A stretch of DNA of 64,000 bases from Streptosporangium canum (GTDB lineage: Bacteria > Actinomycetota > Actinomycetes > Streptosporangiales > Streptosporangiaceae). Shown piece after piece: positions 35,797 to 44,588 of this stretch (the stretch's first letter is position 1; each line of letters starts with the position of its first letter). The notes beneath the pieces are model-generated. The model did no database searches and was not told the DNA's origin. It worked only from the letters and a program-made list of their open reading frames with translations. The stretch covers positions 185,776 through 249,775 of the forward strand of contig NZ_FOQY01000011.1 in the NCBI RefSeq assembly GCF_900113865.1, in the 5' to 3' direction. The translations under genes were made by a program, and so were the position numbers.

Positions 35797-38379
35797 GTGA
35801 GAGCAATCCGCAGGTTCACCGTCCGCACCGTCCTTCCTCCGGAGCTGGCCTCCCTCGGCGAGCTTGTCCACAATCTGCGCTGGTCGTGGCATCCCGAGAC
35901 ACTCGACCTCTTCGCCGAGGTCGATCCGGTCGTCTGGGAACGGGTAGGCCACGACCCGGTCGCGCTGCTCGGCGCGGTCGACGCAGGTCGCCTCCGTGAG
36001 CTGGCCGCCGACCGCCGCTTCCTCAGAAGGGTCGCCGACGCGGCGGACGACCTCCGTGAATACATGACCGCGCCGAGGTGGTACCAGACCATCCCCGACG
36101 CTCCCCGGGCCGTCGCCTACTTCTCGCCCGAGTACGGCATCGCCGCCGCCCTGCCGCAGTACTCCGGCGGCCTGGGCATCCTCGCCGGCGACCATCTCAA
36201 GACGGCCAGCGACCTCGGCGTGCCGATCCTGGCGGTCGGCCTGCTTTACCGGCACGGCTACTTCACCCAGTCCCTCTCGCCCGAGGGGTGGCAGCTGGAG
36301 CACTACCCGTCCCTCGACCCCGGCGGCCTGCCCCTGGCCCTCCTCAAGGAGGAGGACGGCACGCCGGTGCGGGTCGCGATCAGCCTGCCCGAGCAGCGCG
36401 CGCTGCACGCCCAGATCTGGGTGGCCCAGGTGGGCCGGGTCCCGCTGCTGCTGCTCGACTCCGACGTGGCCGAGAACGACACCGCCGCCCGCGACGTCAC
36501 CGACCGCCTGTACGGCGGAGGCACCGATCACCGGCTGATGCAGGAGCTGCTGCTCGGCGTCGGCGGCGTCCGGGCCATCCGGGCCTACTCCCGGGTCAGC
36601 GGCCATCCCGAGCCCGAGGTGTTCCACACCAACGAGGGGCACGCGGGCTTCCTGGGCCTGGAACGCATCCGCGAGCTCACCGAGACCAGGCTCTCCTTCG
36701 ACGAGGCACTGGAGGCGGTCCGCGCCGGGACGGTCTTCACCACCCACACCCCCGTTCCCGCCGGGATCGACCGCTTCCCGGCCGAGATGATCGCCCGCCA
36801 GTTCGGCGGCGACAACGCGTGGCCCACGGTCCCGGTCGACCGCATCCTGGCGCTCGGCGCGGAGGAGGAGCCCGGCAAGTTCAACATGGCCGCGATGGGC
36901 ATGCGGCTGGCCCAGCGGGTCAACGGCGTCTCGGAGCTGCACGGGGCGGTCAGCCGGGAGATGTTCCAGGGCCTGTGGCCGGGGTTCGACGCCGACGAGG
37001 TCCCGATCGGCTCGATCACCAACGGCGTGCACGCGCCCACCTGGGTCGGCCGCGAGATCATGGAGCTGGCGGGCAGGGAGCTGCCCACGCTGGTCGAGCG
37101 GGCCCAGGGCTGGGAGGGCGTCAACAAGATCTCCGACGCCGACATCTGGGGGATCCGCGGGCAGCTGCGCGCGCGGCTGGTGGAGGCCGCCCGCGCCCGG
37201 CTGCGCCGGTCCTGGCTCGACCGGGGCGCCTCCCGCGCCGAGCTCGGCTGGATCGACGACGCCCTCGACCCCGACGTGCTGACCATCGGGTTCGCCCGCC
37301 GGGTCCCCTCCTACAAGCGGCTGACCCTGATGCTGAGCGATCAGGACCGGCTCCGCGAGCTGCTCCTCGACCCGGACAAGCCGGTCCAGATCGTGATCGC
37401 GGGCAAGGCGCACCCGGCCGACGAGGGCGGCAAGAAGCTCATCCAGCAGATCGTGAAGTTCGCCGACCGGGAGGACGTGCGGCACCGCATCGTCTTCCTG
37501 CCCGACTACGACATGGCCCTGGGCCAGCTCCTCGTGCAGGGCTCCGACGTGTGGATGAACAACCCGATCCGGCCGCTGGAGGCGAGCGGGACCTCGGGCA
37601 TGAAGGCCGCGCTGAACGGCGGCCTCAACCTGTCCATCCGCGACGGCTGGTGGGACGAGTGGTACGACGGCACCAACGGCTGGGCCATTCCCACCGCCGA
37701 CGGCGTCACCGACCCCGACCGCCGCGACGAGCTGGAGGCCGGCGCGCTCTACGACCTGATCGAGCACGAGGTGGCCGACAGGTTCTACGACCGCGCCTCC
37801 GACGGCCTGCCGCTGCGCTGGCTGGAGATGGTCCGCCACACCCTGACCTCCCTCGGGCCCAAGGTCCTCGCCGGGCGGATGCTCCGCGACTACGTCGTCG
37901 ACCTCTACACCCCGGCGGCCAGGTCCGCGCGTGCCCTGCTGGCGGACGGATACGAGCCGGCCAAGAGCTTCGCCGCGTGGAAGCTGCGGGTCGGCCAGGC
38001 GTGGCCGGGGGTCCGGGTCGAGCACGTGGAGGCATCGAACCTGGGAGACACCCCCGAGGTCGGGGCGGCCCTGGAGCTGCGGGCGACCATCGCCCTGGGC
38101 GAGCTGGAGCCCGGAGACATCCGGGTCCAGGCCGCCTACGGACTGGTGGGGATCCACGACGAGCTGGTCGGCCCCGCCTACGCGGACCTGACCCTTGAGG
38201 CGGACGGCGACGACGGCAAGGCGGTCTTCAGCGGCAGCATCCCGCTGGACCGCACCGGCTCCTTCGGCTACACCGTCCGGGTCGTCCCCGACCATCCCCT
38301 CGTGGCGTCCCCCTCCGAGCTCGGCCTCGTCGCCGTCCCGGAGGAGCCCGCGGGAATGACCAACGGCACTTTGCGCTGA
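35797..38379 (+). CDS. glgP: Alpha-glucan phosphorylase
   Basis: 860 residues, the actinobacterial GlgP form with an N-terminal DUF3417-type domain (RTVLPPELASLGELVHNLRWSWHPET). Phosphorolyses alpha-1,4-glucan from the non-reducing end to glucose 1-phosphate. Landmarks are the substrate-site YFSPEYGIAAALPQYSGGLGILAGDHLK, FHTNEGHAGFLGLERIRE, and the pyridoxal-phosphate Lys in EASGTSGMKAALNGGL (about residue 602). The GTG at 35797 probably starts a leaderless mRNA. It is divergent from glgE, and a strong terminator follows. Confidence 0.95.
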   Translation: MRAIRRFTVRTVLPPELASLGELVHNLRWSWHPETLDLFAEVDPVVWERVGHDPVALLGAVDAGRLRELAADRRFLRRVADAADDLREYMTAPRWYQTIPDAPRAVAYFSPEYGIAAALPQYSGGLGILAGDHLKTASDLGVPILAVGLLYRHGYFTQSLSPEGWQLEHYPSLDPGGLPLALLKEEDGTPVRVAISLPEQRALHAQIWVAQVGRVPLLLLDSDVAENDTAARDVTDRLYGGGTDHRLMQELLLGVGGVRAIRAYSRVSGHPEPEVFHTNEGHAGFLGLERIRELTETRLSFDEALEAVRAGTVFTTHTPVPAGIDRFPAEMIARQFGGDNAWPTVPVDRILALGAEEEPGKFNMAAMGMRLAQRVNGVSELHGAVSREMFQGLWPGFDADEVPIGSITNGVHAPTWVGREIMELAGRELPTLVERAQGWEGVNKISDADIWGIRGQLRARLVEAARARLRRSWLDRGASRAELGWIDDALDPDVLTIGFARRVPSYKRLTLMLSDQDRLRELLLDPDKPVQIVIAGKAHPADEGGKKLIQQIVKFADREDVRHRIVFLPDYDMALGQLLVQGSDVWMNNPIRPLEASGTSGMKAALNGGLNLSIRDGWWDEWYDGTNGWAIPTADGVTDPDRRDELEAGALYDLIEHEVADRFYDRASDGLPLRWLEMVRHTLTSLGPKVLAGRMLRDYVVDLYTPAARSARALLADGYEPAKSFAAWKLRVGQAWPGVRVEHVEASNLGDTPEVGAALELRATIALGELEPGDIRVQAAYGLVGIHDELVGPAYADLTLEADGDDGKAVFSGSIPLDRTGSFGYTVRVVPDHPLVASPSELGLVAVPEEPAGMTNGTLR

Positions 38380-38393
38380 GGTCGCCGGGAACC

Positions 38394-38528
38394 GGACGAC
38401 CGCTCGGGCTGGGAGGCCGGTCGGGTGGAGAGCCGGGCTGGGAAGTCGGTCGGATGACCGCTCGGGCTGGGAGGCCGGCCGGACGACCGCTCGGACGACC
38501 GTTCGGGCTGGGAGGCCGGCCGGCCCGG
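38394..38528. repeat. Imperfect tandem repeat (gaccgctcgggctgggaggccgg)
   Basis: Three to four degenerate copies of a unit of about 28 bp lie directly after glgP and before the shared terminator. Not coding on either strand as far as I can see. Confidence 0.6.
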
Positions 38529-38537
38529 GAACCGGCC

Positions 38538-38570
38538 GGGGGAGTCCGGGGCTTGCGCCCCGGCTCCCCC
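38538..38570. terminator. Bidirectional terminator between glgP and the amidase gene
   Basis: A stem GGGGGAG(T)CCGGGGC / GCCCCGGCTCCCCC with one bulge and a four-base loop. It lies between two convergent genes and could serve both. Confidence 0.8.
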
Positions 38571-38600
38571 GGCCTGCTCACGTCCTTGCCCGCGGTCGCC

Positions 38601-40541
38601 TCAGGCGAGGGAGACCACGACGTCGTCGGCCTTGACGAACATCACGCGGTGGCCGAACTGGATCTGGTAGTACTTCAGCTTCCCTCGTACCACCACGTGC
38701 TGGGACGCGTCGAAGGTCACGGCCCTGTAGTACTCGCCCTGGGCGGCGAGGCCGAGGGTGTAGCGCTGGCCCGCGGCGAAGGTGTACTGCAGCGGAGTGA
38801 TCGCCTGGACCGGCACGTTCGCCGGGTAGGCCTCCGGCTCGGGGTAGGCCCTGCCGTACACCGGCACGGTCGCGAGGCCCGGCTTGGGCGTCACCACCAG
38901 GCCGCGGGAGGGGACGGCGGTGGGCTGGGCGGCGGGGTTGTGGAACCAGGCCTTCTGACCGAGGTACCAGATCGCCGTCCAGTCGCCCTGGCGCTCGGCC
39001 ACGGCGTAGCGCTGGCCGGTGTTGGCGCGGGCGCTGTGGTCGTAGACGCTGTAGAGCGAGTCGCCGGTGGGGTGCTTGCCGATGTCCTTGACCAGCGGGG
39101 CGTCCTCACGCGGCTCGGTGCGCAGCCAGACCGACGACGAGCCGTGCGGCGCGCAGTCGGCCGTCGGGTTCTTGCGGTCGCAGCCGTAGTAGTAGGGCTG
39201 GTTCTTGGCGTAGTCGGGCAGGATCATCACCGACTGCGCCTTCGGGCCGCCGGAGGCGTGCAGGGGCTTGCCGAGCAGCTCGAAGTAGTGCGCCCAGTCC
39301 CAGAAGGGGCCCGGGTCCTCGTGCATCTGCCTGACGGTGGTCGGCAGCGTGCCGGGCACGTTGTCGTGGCCGATGATGTGCGCGCGGTCCAGCGGGACCC
39401 CGTGCCGCAGGGCCAGGTAGCGCACCAGCTTGGCCGAGGTGCGGTACATCGCCTCGGTGTACCAGGAGCCGCCCTCGCCGAGGAAGCCCTCGTGCTCCAG
39501 CCCGATCGACTTGGCGTTGACGTACCAGTTGCCCGCCTGCCAGCCGACGTCCTTGGTCTTGAGGTGCTGGGCGATGTGGCCGTCGCTGGAACGGAGCGAG
39601 TAGTGCCAGCTCGCGGGACGCGCGGGGTCCTGCACCAGGTTCACCGAGGGGCCGAAGTAGCCCTCCATGTCGTGGATGACGATGTAGTCGACCTTCTGGT
39701 TCCACGGCCGGTTCGACAGGTCGTGGTTGCCGTAGTCGTCGTCGGGCAGGGCCTGGTAGGGCGCCGGGATCCACTCGCACGAGATCGTGGGCGGACACTC
39801 GACGCCGTCGCGGCCGGGCCGGCGCAGGCCGAGCCTCTCCAGCCACTTCTCGAACTTCTGCAGGCCGGGCACCGCCTTCAGCCCGACCTTCTGCCCGTCG
39901 TCGGTGACCCGCTCGGCGCCGGCCTGGATCGTGGCGTACACCTCGTCGGCGAAGAACTTCGCGGCCTCCGCCTCGGACGCGCCCGAGTAGCGGGCGACCG
40001 CGCCGTACCACTCGGCGGGGTCGGCGCTGAGCGGCGCGCCGAGCTGCTTCTGGTAGTCGGCGAGCAGGGCCGCGCCGCCGCGGATGTTCACGGCCGGGTC
40101 GGCGCGCAGGTCGTCGCGGCTCGCGCCGGTGAGCTCGGCGGCCTTCTCCAGCGTTCTGAGCGAGGCGGGGATCTCGGCGGGCGCCGCCGGCCGGGCGGTG
40201 ACCGCGAGAGGGCGGCCGTCGTCGCCGCGGGGGTCCTCCTCGCCCTGACCGTGGTGGTCGGTGGCGGGCAGGTCGGTCAGCGCGGCGGCGTCGGTGAGGT
40301 GCATGGGGCCGAACCCGGCGGAGTTGCTCGGCCGGCCCGCGTTGGCGTCCCACCGTGACTCCAGGTAGGACACGCCGAGCAGGACGCTCTCCGGCACGTC
40401 GTAGGCCTCGGCGGCCTCGGCGAAGGCCGCCTGCCGGTCGCCGGGGGCCGCCTGCGCGGCCGACGCCGGCTGTATGAGGGCGAGACCGCCGACGGCGATG
40501 ACGGCCGCGGCCGTCATGCGGAGCGGCGTGAGTCGTTGCAT
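38601..40541 (-). CDS. Secreted N-acetylmuramoyl-L-alanine amidase (Amidase_2)
   Basis: 646 residues. Signal peptide; a lysozyme/transglycosylase-like helical domain (AYDVPESVLLGVSYLESRWD) separated by a Pro/Ala-rich insert; an Amidase_2 zinc domain with VDYIVIHDMEGYF (first His), SIGLEHEGF (acidic residue) and AHIIGHDNVPG (second His); and C-terminal SH3-like repeats ending GHRMFVKADDV-type sequence. It should cut the lactyl-Ala bond of peptidoglycan in remodelling or lysis. The ATG at 40541 has GAGGAG nine bases upstream; longer in-frame starts lie in the promoter region. Confidence 0.9.
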   Translation of the reverse strand: MQRLTPLRMTAAAVIAVGGLALIQPASAAQAAPGDRQAAFAEAAEAYDVPESVLLGVSYLESRWDANAGRPSNSAGFGPMHLTDAAALTDLPATDHHGQGEEDPRGDDGRPLAVTARPAAPAEIPASLRTLEKAAELTGASRDDLRADPAVNIRGGAALLADYQKQLGAPLSADPAEWYGAVARYSGASEAEAAKFFADEVYATIQAGAERVTDDGQKVGLKAVPGLQKFEKWLERLGLRRPGRDGVECPPTISCEWIPAPYQALPDDDYGNHDLSNRPWNQKVDYIVIHDMEGYFGPSVNLVQDPARPASWHYSLRSSDGHIAQHLKTKDVGWQAGNWYVNAKSIGLEHEGFLGEGGSWYTEAMYRTSAKLVRYLALRHGVPLDRAHIIGHDNVPGTLPTTVRQMHEDPGPFWDWAHYFELLGKPLHASGGPKAQSVMILPDYAKNQPYYYGCDRKNPTADCAPHGSSSVWLRTEPREDAPLVKDIGKHPTGDSLYSVYDHSARANTGQRYAVAERQGDWTAIWYLGQKAWFHNPAAQPTAVPSRGLVVTPKPGLATVPVYGRAYPEPEAYPANVPVQAITPLQYTFAAGQRYTLGLAAQGEYYRAVTFDASQHVVVRGKLKYYQIQFGHRVMFVKADDVVVSLA

Positions 40542-40635
40542 GGGGGTTGCTCCTCGGCTGGGGGATCCGATGCAGTCAGACTGCGAAGTTAAGATCGCGA
40601 TGTCAATAAGTTTCTTCATATTTGTGACACTTGGA

Positions 40636-40648
40636 GAAGAATTTCTTC
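40636..40648. promoter_or_regulatory. Small palindrome in the amidase/oxidoreductase promoter region
   Basis: GAAGAATTTCTTC is a perfect 6-bp inverted repeat around one base, in the AT-rich 137-bp gap between two divergent genes. A TAAGGT at 40664-40669 nine bases before the plus-strand ATG could be its -10, making that gene leaderless. Confidence 0.35.
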
Positions 40649-40678
40649 ACCATGCGGCCTCGGTAAGGTTGACCCGTT

Positions 40679-42226
40679 ATGGGGATGAACGCGGACCTCG
40701 TCGTGATGGGCGCCGGACCGTCGGGGCTGGCAGCCGCCTGGCGGGCGGCCCGGCGCGGGCTGTCGGTGACGGTGCTGGAGCGGGCCGACCACGTCGGCGG
40801 GCTGTCGGCGAGCTTCGAGGTCTCCGGCATCCGGGTGGACCACGGCAGCCACCGCCTGCACCCCGCCACCCCGCCGCACCTCCTGGCAGACCTGCGCGGG
40901 CTCCTCGGCGACGACCTCCAGCGACGACCCCGCAACGGACGACTGAGGATCGCAGACCGCTACGTGGGTTTTCCGCTGAAACCCGCGGAACTGGCCAAAC
41001 GATTGCCTCCGGGGCTGCTGGCGGGGGTGGCCCGCGACGCGGTGACGGCACCCCTGAGAGGGGCGGGCCGCGGCGGCACCTACGCCGGGACGCTCCGGGC
41101 GAGCCTGGGCCCCGCCCTCTACGAGGCGCTCTACGCGCCGTACGCGCTCAAGCTGTGGGGGCTGCCCGGCGAGGAGATCGACGGGGACCAGGCGCGCAAG
41201 CGGGTCACCGCCGACAGCCCGTGGAAGATCGCGCGCCGGATCCTCCGGGGACGGTCCGACGGGCAGGGAAAGATCTTCTACTACCCCCGCCGAGGCTTCG
41301 GCCAGATCGTCGACGCCCTCGCCGACGCGGCCACCGCCGCCGGAGCGGACATCCGCCTCGGTACGGCCTGCACGCGGATCGAGCCCGCGGCCGGAGCCGT
41401 CGTCCTGCACACCTCCCCGGGACCGGGACCGGGACCGGGACCGGGGGCGGGAGCAGGACCGGGAGCAGGAGCAGGACCGGGACCGGGAGCAGGAGCAGGA
41501 GCAGGAGCAGGACCGGGACCGGGACCGGGGTCGGGGGCCGTATCCGGGGATCCCGTGCCGGATGCGGGTTCCCCGGCGGGGACCCGGCTGACCGCCGGGC
41601 GCGTGTTCTCCACCATCCCGATGCCCGCCCTGGCGCGGCTGGTGGAGCCCGGCCCCGCGCCGGAGGTCGCCGAGGCGGCCGGGCGGTTGCGGTTCCGGGC
41701 GATGGTGCTGGTCTACGCGGTGCACGAGGGCGGGCGGTGGACGCCGTTCGACGCGCACTACCTGCCGGGCCCCGAGACGCCGGTGACGCGGATCTCCGAG
41801 CCCGCCAACTACCGCGTCAGCGCCGGCGATCCCGGCGACCGCACCGTGCTCTGCTTCGAGATCCCCTGTGCGGTGGGCGACGAGATCTGGACCGCGGGCG
41901 ACTTCTCCGGCGTCGTCCGCGAGACCCTGGCCCACTCCGGGCTCCCGCCGGTCAACCTGACCGAGGTGGTCGTACGGCGGGTGCCGCACGTCTATCCGGT
42001 CTACGAGACCGGCTACGCCGCGCACCTGTCCGGCCTGGACGCCTGGGCCGGGACGATCCCGGACGTGACCACCTTCGGCCGCCTCGGCCTGTTCGCCCAC
42101 GACAACACCCACCACGCCATGGCCATGGGCTACGACGCCGTCGACTCCCTCACCGAGAAGGGCTGGGACGGCTCCGCCTGGCGGGCCGCCCGCAGGCGCT
42201 TCGCCGAACACGTCGTCGAGGATTGA
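40679..42226 (+). CDS. FAD-dependent oxidoreductase (protoporphyrinogen oxidase-like)
   Basis: 515 residues. N-terminal FAD-binding LVVMGAGPSGLAAAWRAARRG followed by ERADHVGGLSASFE, then a UDP-galactopyranose mutase/protoporphyrinogen oxidase-like fold (LYEALYAPYALKLWGLPGEEIDGDQA) and a C-terminal FAD contact GLFAHDNTHHAMAMGYDAVDSL. At residues 247-282 the domain is interrupted by a Pro-Gly-Ala run from a hexanucleotide microsatellite. Proteins of this group often accompany glycan synthesis and are annotated as FAD oxidoreductases; the substrate is unknown. Starts at ATG 40679 or 40685. Confidence 0.85.
   Translation: MGMNADLVVMGAGPSGLAAAWRAARRGLSVTVLERADHVGGLSASFEVSGIRVDHGSHRLHPATPPHLLADLRGLLGDDLQRRPRNGRLRIADRYVGFPLKPAELAKRLPPGLLAGVARDAVTAPLRGAGRGGTYAGTLRASLGPALYEALYAPYALKLWGLPGEEIDGDQARKRVTADSPWKIARRILRGRSDGQGKIFYYPRRGFGQIVDALADAATAAGADIRLGTACTRIEPAAGAVVLHTSPGPGPGPGPGAGAGPGAGAGPGPGAGAGAGAGPGPGPGSGAVSGDPVPDAGSPAGTRLTAGRVFSTIPMPALARLVEPGPAPEVAEAAGRLRFRAMVLVYAVHEGGRWTPFDAHYLPGPETPVTRISEPANYRVSAGDPGDRTVLCFEIPCAVGDEIWTAGDFSGVVRETLAHSGLPPVNLTEVVVRRVPHVYPVYETGYAAHLSGLDAWAGTIPDVTTFGRLGLFAHDNTHHAMAMGYDAVDSLTEKGWDGSAWRAARRRFAEHVVED
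41417..41537. repeat. In-frame hexanucleotide microsatellite (ggaccg / ggagca)
   Basis: About 20 units of six bases, mixing ggaccg, ggggcg and ggagca types, encode alternating Pro-Gly and Ala-Gly dipeptides inside the FAD oxidoreductase gene. The six-base unit keeps the reading frame whatever the copy number. Confidence 0.85.
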
Positions 42227-42361
42227 CCTCGCGAGGCGCACGAGGTCCGTGGAGCCGTACAACGGTGAAGTCGTGAAGGGCGGCAAAAGTCCATGAGCCT
42301 CGGAGGTCCCCGGTCCGGGGTCGCCGGCGGCGGGACGGGTCTCGCGGGGAGCGGCTCCGGA

Positions 42362-42745
42362 TCATCCGCCCGCAGGCGGTGTTTCCTTCAGCACGAGGTC
42401 GAGCAGGCCGGGGAACGCCTCGTCGAACTCCGGCCGGCGTAGCCGGTTGACCCGGCGTGGACCGGCGTCGCGCTGCTCGATGAGACCCGCCCGGCGCAGC
42501 ACCGCGAAGTGGTGGCTCCGGGTCGCCTTGCCGACCGGCAGGTCGAAGGTGCCGCAGGCGCGTGTCCAGTCGGGTTCCCCGGCGAGCTCGCACAGGATCG
42601 CCCGGCGCACCGGATCGGCGACCGCGTCCAGGGCGGCCTGCAGGGGGACGTCCGCCGGATGGACGTGGGTCAGGTTCCGGGCCCGTGCCGAACCTGCCGG
42701 GCCGCCCGCGTCCGCCGGGCTGTCCGATCTCGATCGTATGCTCAT
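42362..42745 (-). CDS. ArsR-family (HTH) transcriptional regulator
   Basis: 127 residues. Core winged helix: ALDAVADPVRRAILCELAGEPDWTRACGTFDLPVGKATRSHHFAVLRRAGLIEQRDAGPRRVNRLRRPEFDEAFPGLLDLV. No paired Cys metal site on the recognition helix, so it is probably not a metal sensor of the ArsR/SmtB type. The ATG at 42745 was chosen because GGAGG sits eight bases upstream; in-frame Met codons further 5' add that ribosome site to the protein. Target genes unknown; it converges on the oxidoreductase gene. Confidence 0.87.
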   Translation of the reverse strand: MSIRSRSDSPADAGGPAGSARARNLTHVHPADVPLQAALDAVADPVRRAILCELAGEPDWTRACGTFDLPVGKATRSHHFAVLRRAGLIEQRDAGPRRVNRLRRPEFDEAFPGLLDLVLKETPPAGG

Positions 42746-42856
42746 GTGGTCGACCTCCATCGAACAGTTTAGGTCGCCCATGATGACCTGACGGGTCGGA
42801 CCGGGTCACGCCCGGGGACGGGGATGCGGTGTACCGGTTCCCGCCGTTCTGCTGCT

Positions 42857-44509
42857 CTATGGCGAGTTGAGCTCGCGGTGGACGGCGGGGACGACCTTGC
42901 GGAGGTAGGGGACCAGCTTGACGAAGGACTCGCCGGTGGCGCGGAAGGCGTAGCGGATCGGGACCTCGTGGTAGCGGTAGCCCTTGGCCAGCAGGTCCAG
43001 GGTGAGGACCTGGGCGTAGTTGTAGTCGTGGATCACTTCGGCGGCGCGGGCCGCCGAGGGGGAGAAGGCGCGGTAGCCGCTCTGCCCGTCGGTGACGCGG
43101 TGCCTGGTCATCCAGCGGACCCAGACGGTCAGCACGCGGTTGCCGAACCGGCGGTGCGCCAGCATCCGCTCGATGCTCCCGGCGAACCTGGAGCCCACCA
43201 CGTAGTCGGCCTCGCCGGTCAGGACCGGGCCCGCGACCAGCTCCATGTCCTCGGGGAAGTACTCCAGGTCGGCGTCCAGGTAGACGACCGCCGCCGGGTC
43301 CCGCCGCACCGCCTCCGCCAGCCCCCGCCGCACCGCGGCTCCCAGCCCGAGGTTCCCCGGCTGGGACACGACCGTCGCCCCCGCCTCCCGCGCGAGCGGG
43401 GCCGAGGCGTCCGTGGAGCCGTCGTCCACCACGATCGTGACCACCCGCCGCCCGGCGACCGAGGCCGGAAGACGCCTGACCACCTCCCCGACGGTCGCCT
43501 CCTCGTTGTGGACCGGGATGAACACGACGACCGGCGCGTCCGGGGAGACGGGCAGGGGGGCCGGCCGCGCGGGAAGCACCCGGGGCAGCCTGAGCCTGGT
43601 GGGAGTCACGAGAGCGAGGCCTCCGACGACGAGGGAGTAGGCGGTCTTCAGCGCGTGGGTGAGCAGGGCGACCGCGAACGCGGGCCCGGAGGCGACGCCG
43701 AGGGCGGTCAGCGCCGCCGTGGCCGCCGCCTCGTAGGAGCCGAACCCGCCGGGGGTCACGGCCACGGCCTGGGCGGCGATCGTCACGGCCGTCACCGCCA
43801 CCGCCTCGGCGGGCGACAGCGCCACCCCCGCCAGCCGGGCCACCTCGTAGACCACCGCGGACTCCAGTATCCAGGCGGCCACCGCCGCGGCGAAGACCGG
43901 GGGAAGCGCGGTCATCGCCCGCCGCCGCCCGGCCCGGCCGTCACCGCCGGAGGCGAGCCGGAACGTCCCCCACCCGGCCCGGCCGTCACCGCCGGAGGCG
44001 AGCCAGAACATCCCCCCGAGCATCGTCGCGGCGAGCACGCCGACCACCGGCCAGATCCAGCCGCCGGCGAGCGTCCCGACCAGGCCGGGGGCGGCGGCCA
44101 GCGCGAGCAGCGCCACGGCGACGAGATCGGCCGAGCGCAGGGCCACGGTGGAGGCCACCACCGCGGGCGCGGGGAGGCCGGTCCTGCGCAGGACCGTGGT
44201 CACCCGGAGCGCCTCGCCGAGCCGGAACGGCAGGACGTGGTTGCCGAGCAGGGACACGTGCAGCGCGGCCCAGGAGTGGCCGAGGGACAGCTCCGGCAGC
44301 ACCCGCCGCCACGACCAGGCCCGCAGGGCGAACGCGCAGCCGTACAGCAGCAGGGCCGCCAGCACTCCCGGCGGATCGCGGAGCAGCGCGCGGAACGCCG
44401 CCGCGAGGTCCGGGCCCGACACCACGCGTGCGAGGTAGGTCACAGCGACCGCCAGAACCAGCAGCCCGAGACCTCGGCGGACCGTCCTGGCCAGGGAGGA
44501 AGCGGGCAT
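42857..44509 (-). CDS. Fusion of UPF0104 membrane (flippase-like) domain and GT2 glycosyltransferase
   Basis: 550 residues. The N-terminal 310 form about eight membrane helices of the lysylphosphatidylglycerol synthase/UPF0104 type (LHVSLLGNHVLPFRLGEALRV; AVAVTPGGFGSYEAA). The C-terminal 230 are a GT-A family 2 enzyme: VVVFIPVHNEEATVGEVVRRLP, the nucleotide-binding VDDGSTD, the DxD-like YLDADLEYFPED, and SGYRAFSPSAA. This resembles dolichol-phosphate-mannose/polyprenol-glucose synthases fused to a possible flippase, so making and flipping a polyprenyl sugar is plausible. Residues about 170-198 carry a 15-residue tandem duplication (LASGGDGRAG twice). The ATG at 44509 follows GAGG by seven bases. 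Divergent from the iron-box operon. Confidence 0.87.
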   Translation of the reverse strand: MPASSLARTVRRGLGLLVLAVAVTYLARVVSGPDLAAAFRALLRDPPGVLAALLLYGCAFALRAWSWRRVLPELSLGHSWAALHVSLLGNHVLPFRLGEALRVTTVLRRTGLPAPAVVASTVALRSADLVAVALLALAAAPGLVGTLAGGWIWPVVGVLAATMLGGMFWLASGGDGRAGWGTFRLASGGDGRAGRRRAMTALPPVFAAAVAAWILESAVVYEVARLAGVALSPAEAVAVTAVTIAAQAVAVTPGGFGSYEAAATAALTALGVASGPAFAVALLTHALKTAYSLVVGGLALVTPTRLRLPRVLPARPAPLPVSPDAPVVVFIPVHNEEATVGEVVRRLPASVAGRRVVTIVVDDGSTDASAPLAREAGATVVSQPGNLGLGAAVRRGLAEAVRRDPAAVVYLDADLEYFPEDMELVAGPVLTGEADYVVGSRFAGSIERMLAHRRFGNRVLTVWVRWMTRHRVTDGQSGYRAFSPSAARAAEVIHDYNYAQVLTLDLLAKGYRYHEVPIRYAFRATGESFVKLVPYLRKVVPAVHRELNSP

Positions 44510-44540
44510 AGGGGGTCCTCACCGGAAGCTTTGTTCTTTC

Positions 44541-44570
44541 GATTAGTGAGGTTAGGCTACCTTTAGTGAG
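44541..44570. promoter_or_regulatory. Iron-box-like site (DmdR/IdeR) between divergent operons
   Basis: 44547-44565 reads TGAGGTTAGGCTACCTTTA, matching 14 of 19 positions of the DmdR/IdeR consensus TTAGGTTAGGCTCACCTAA, including the run AGGTTAGGCT. It is flanked by a direct repeat of TTAGTGAG 20 bp apart. It lies 24 bp before the epimerase start and 38 bp before the fusion gene start, so Fe(II)-DmdR could repress both. The ferric iron transporter genes downstream support the reading. Confidence 0.65.
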
Positions 44571-44588
44571 TTTGAGGAAAGGGTAGGG

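Noticed and set aside
35782-38295. 837-codon minus-strand open frame opposite glgP
   Set aside because: Shadow of glgP; composition typical of antisense frames and no start signals.
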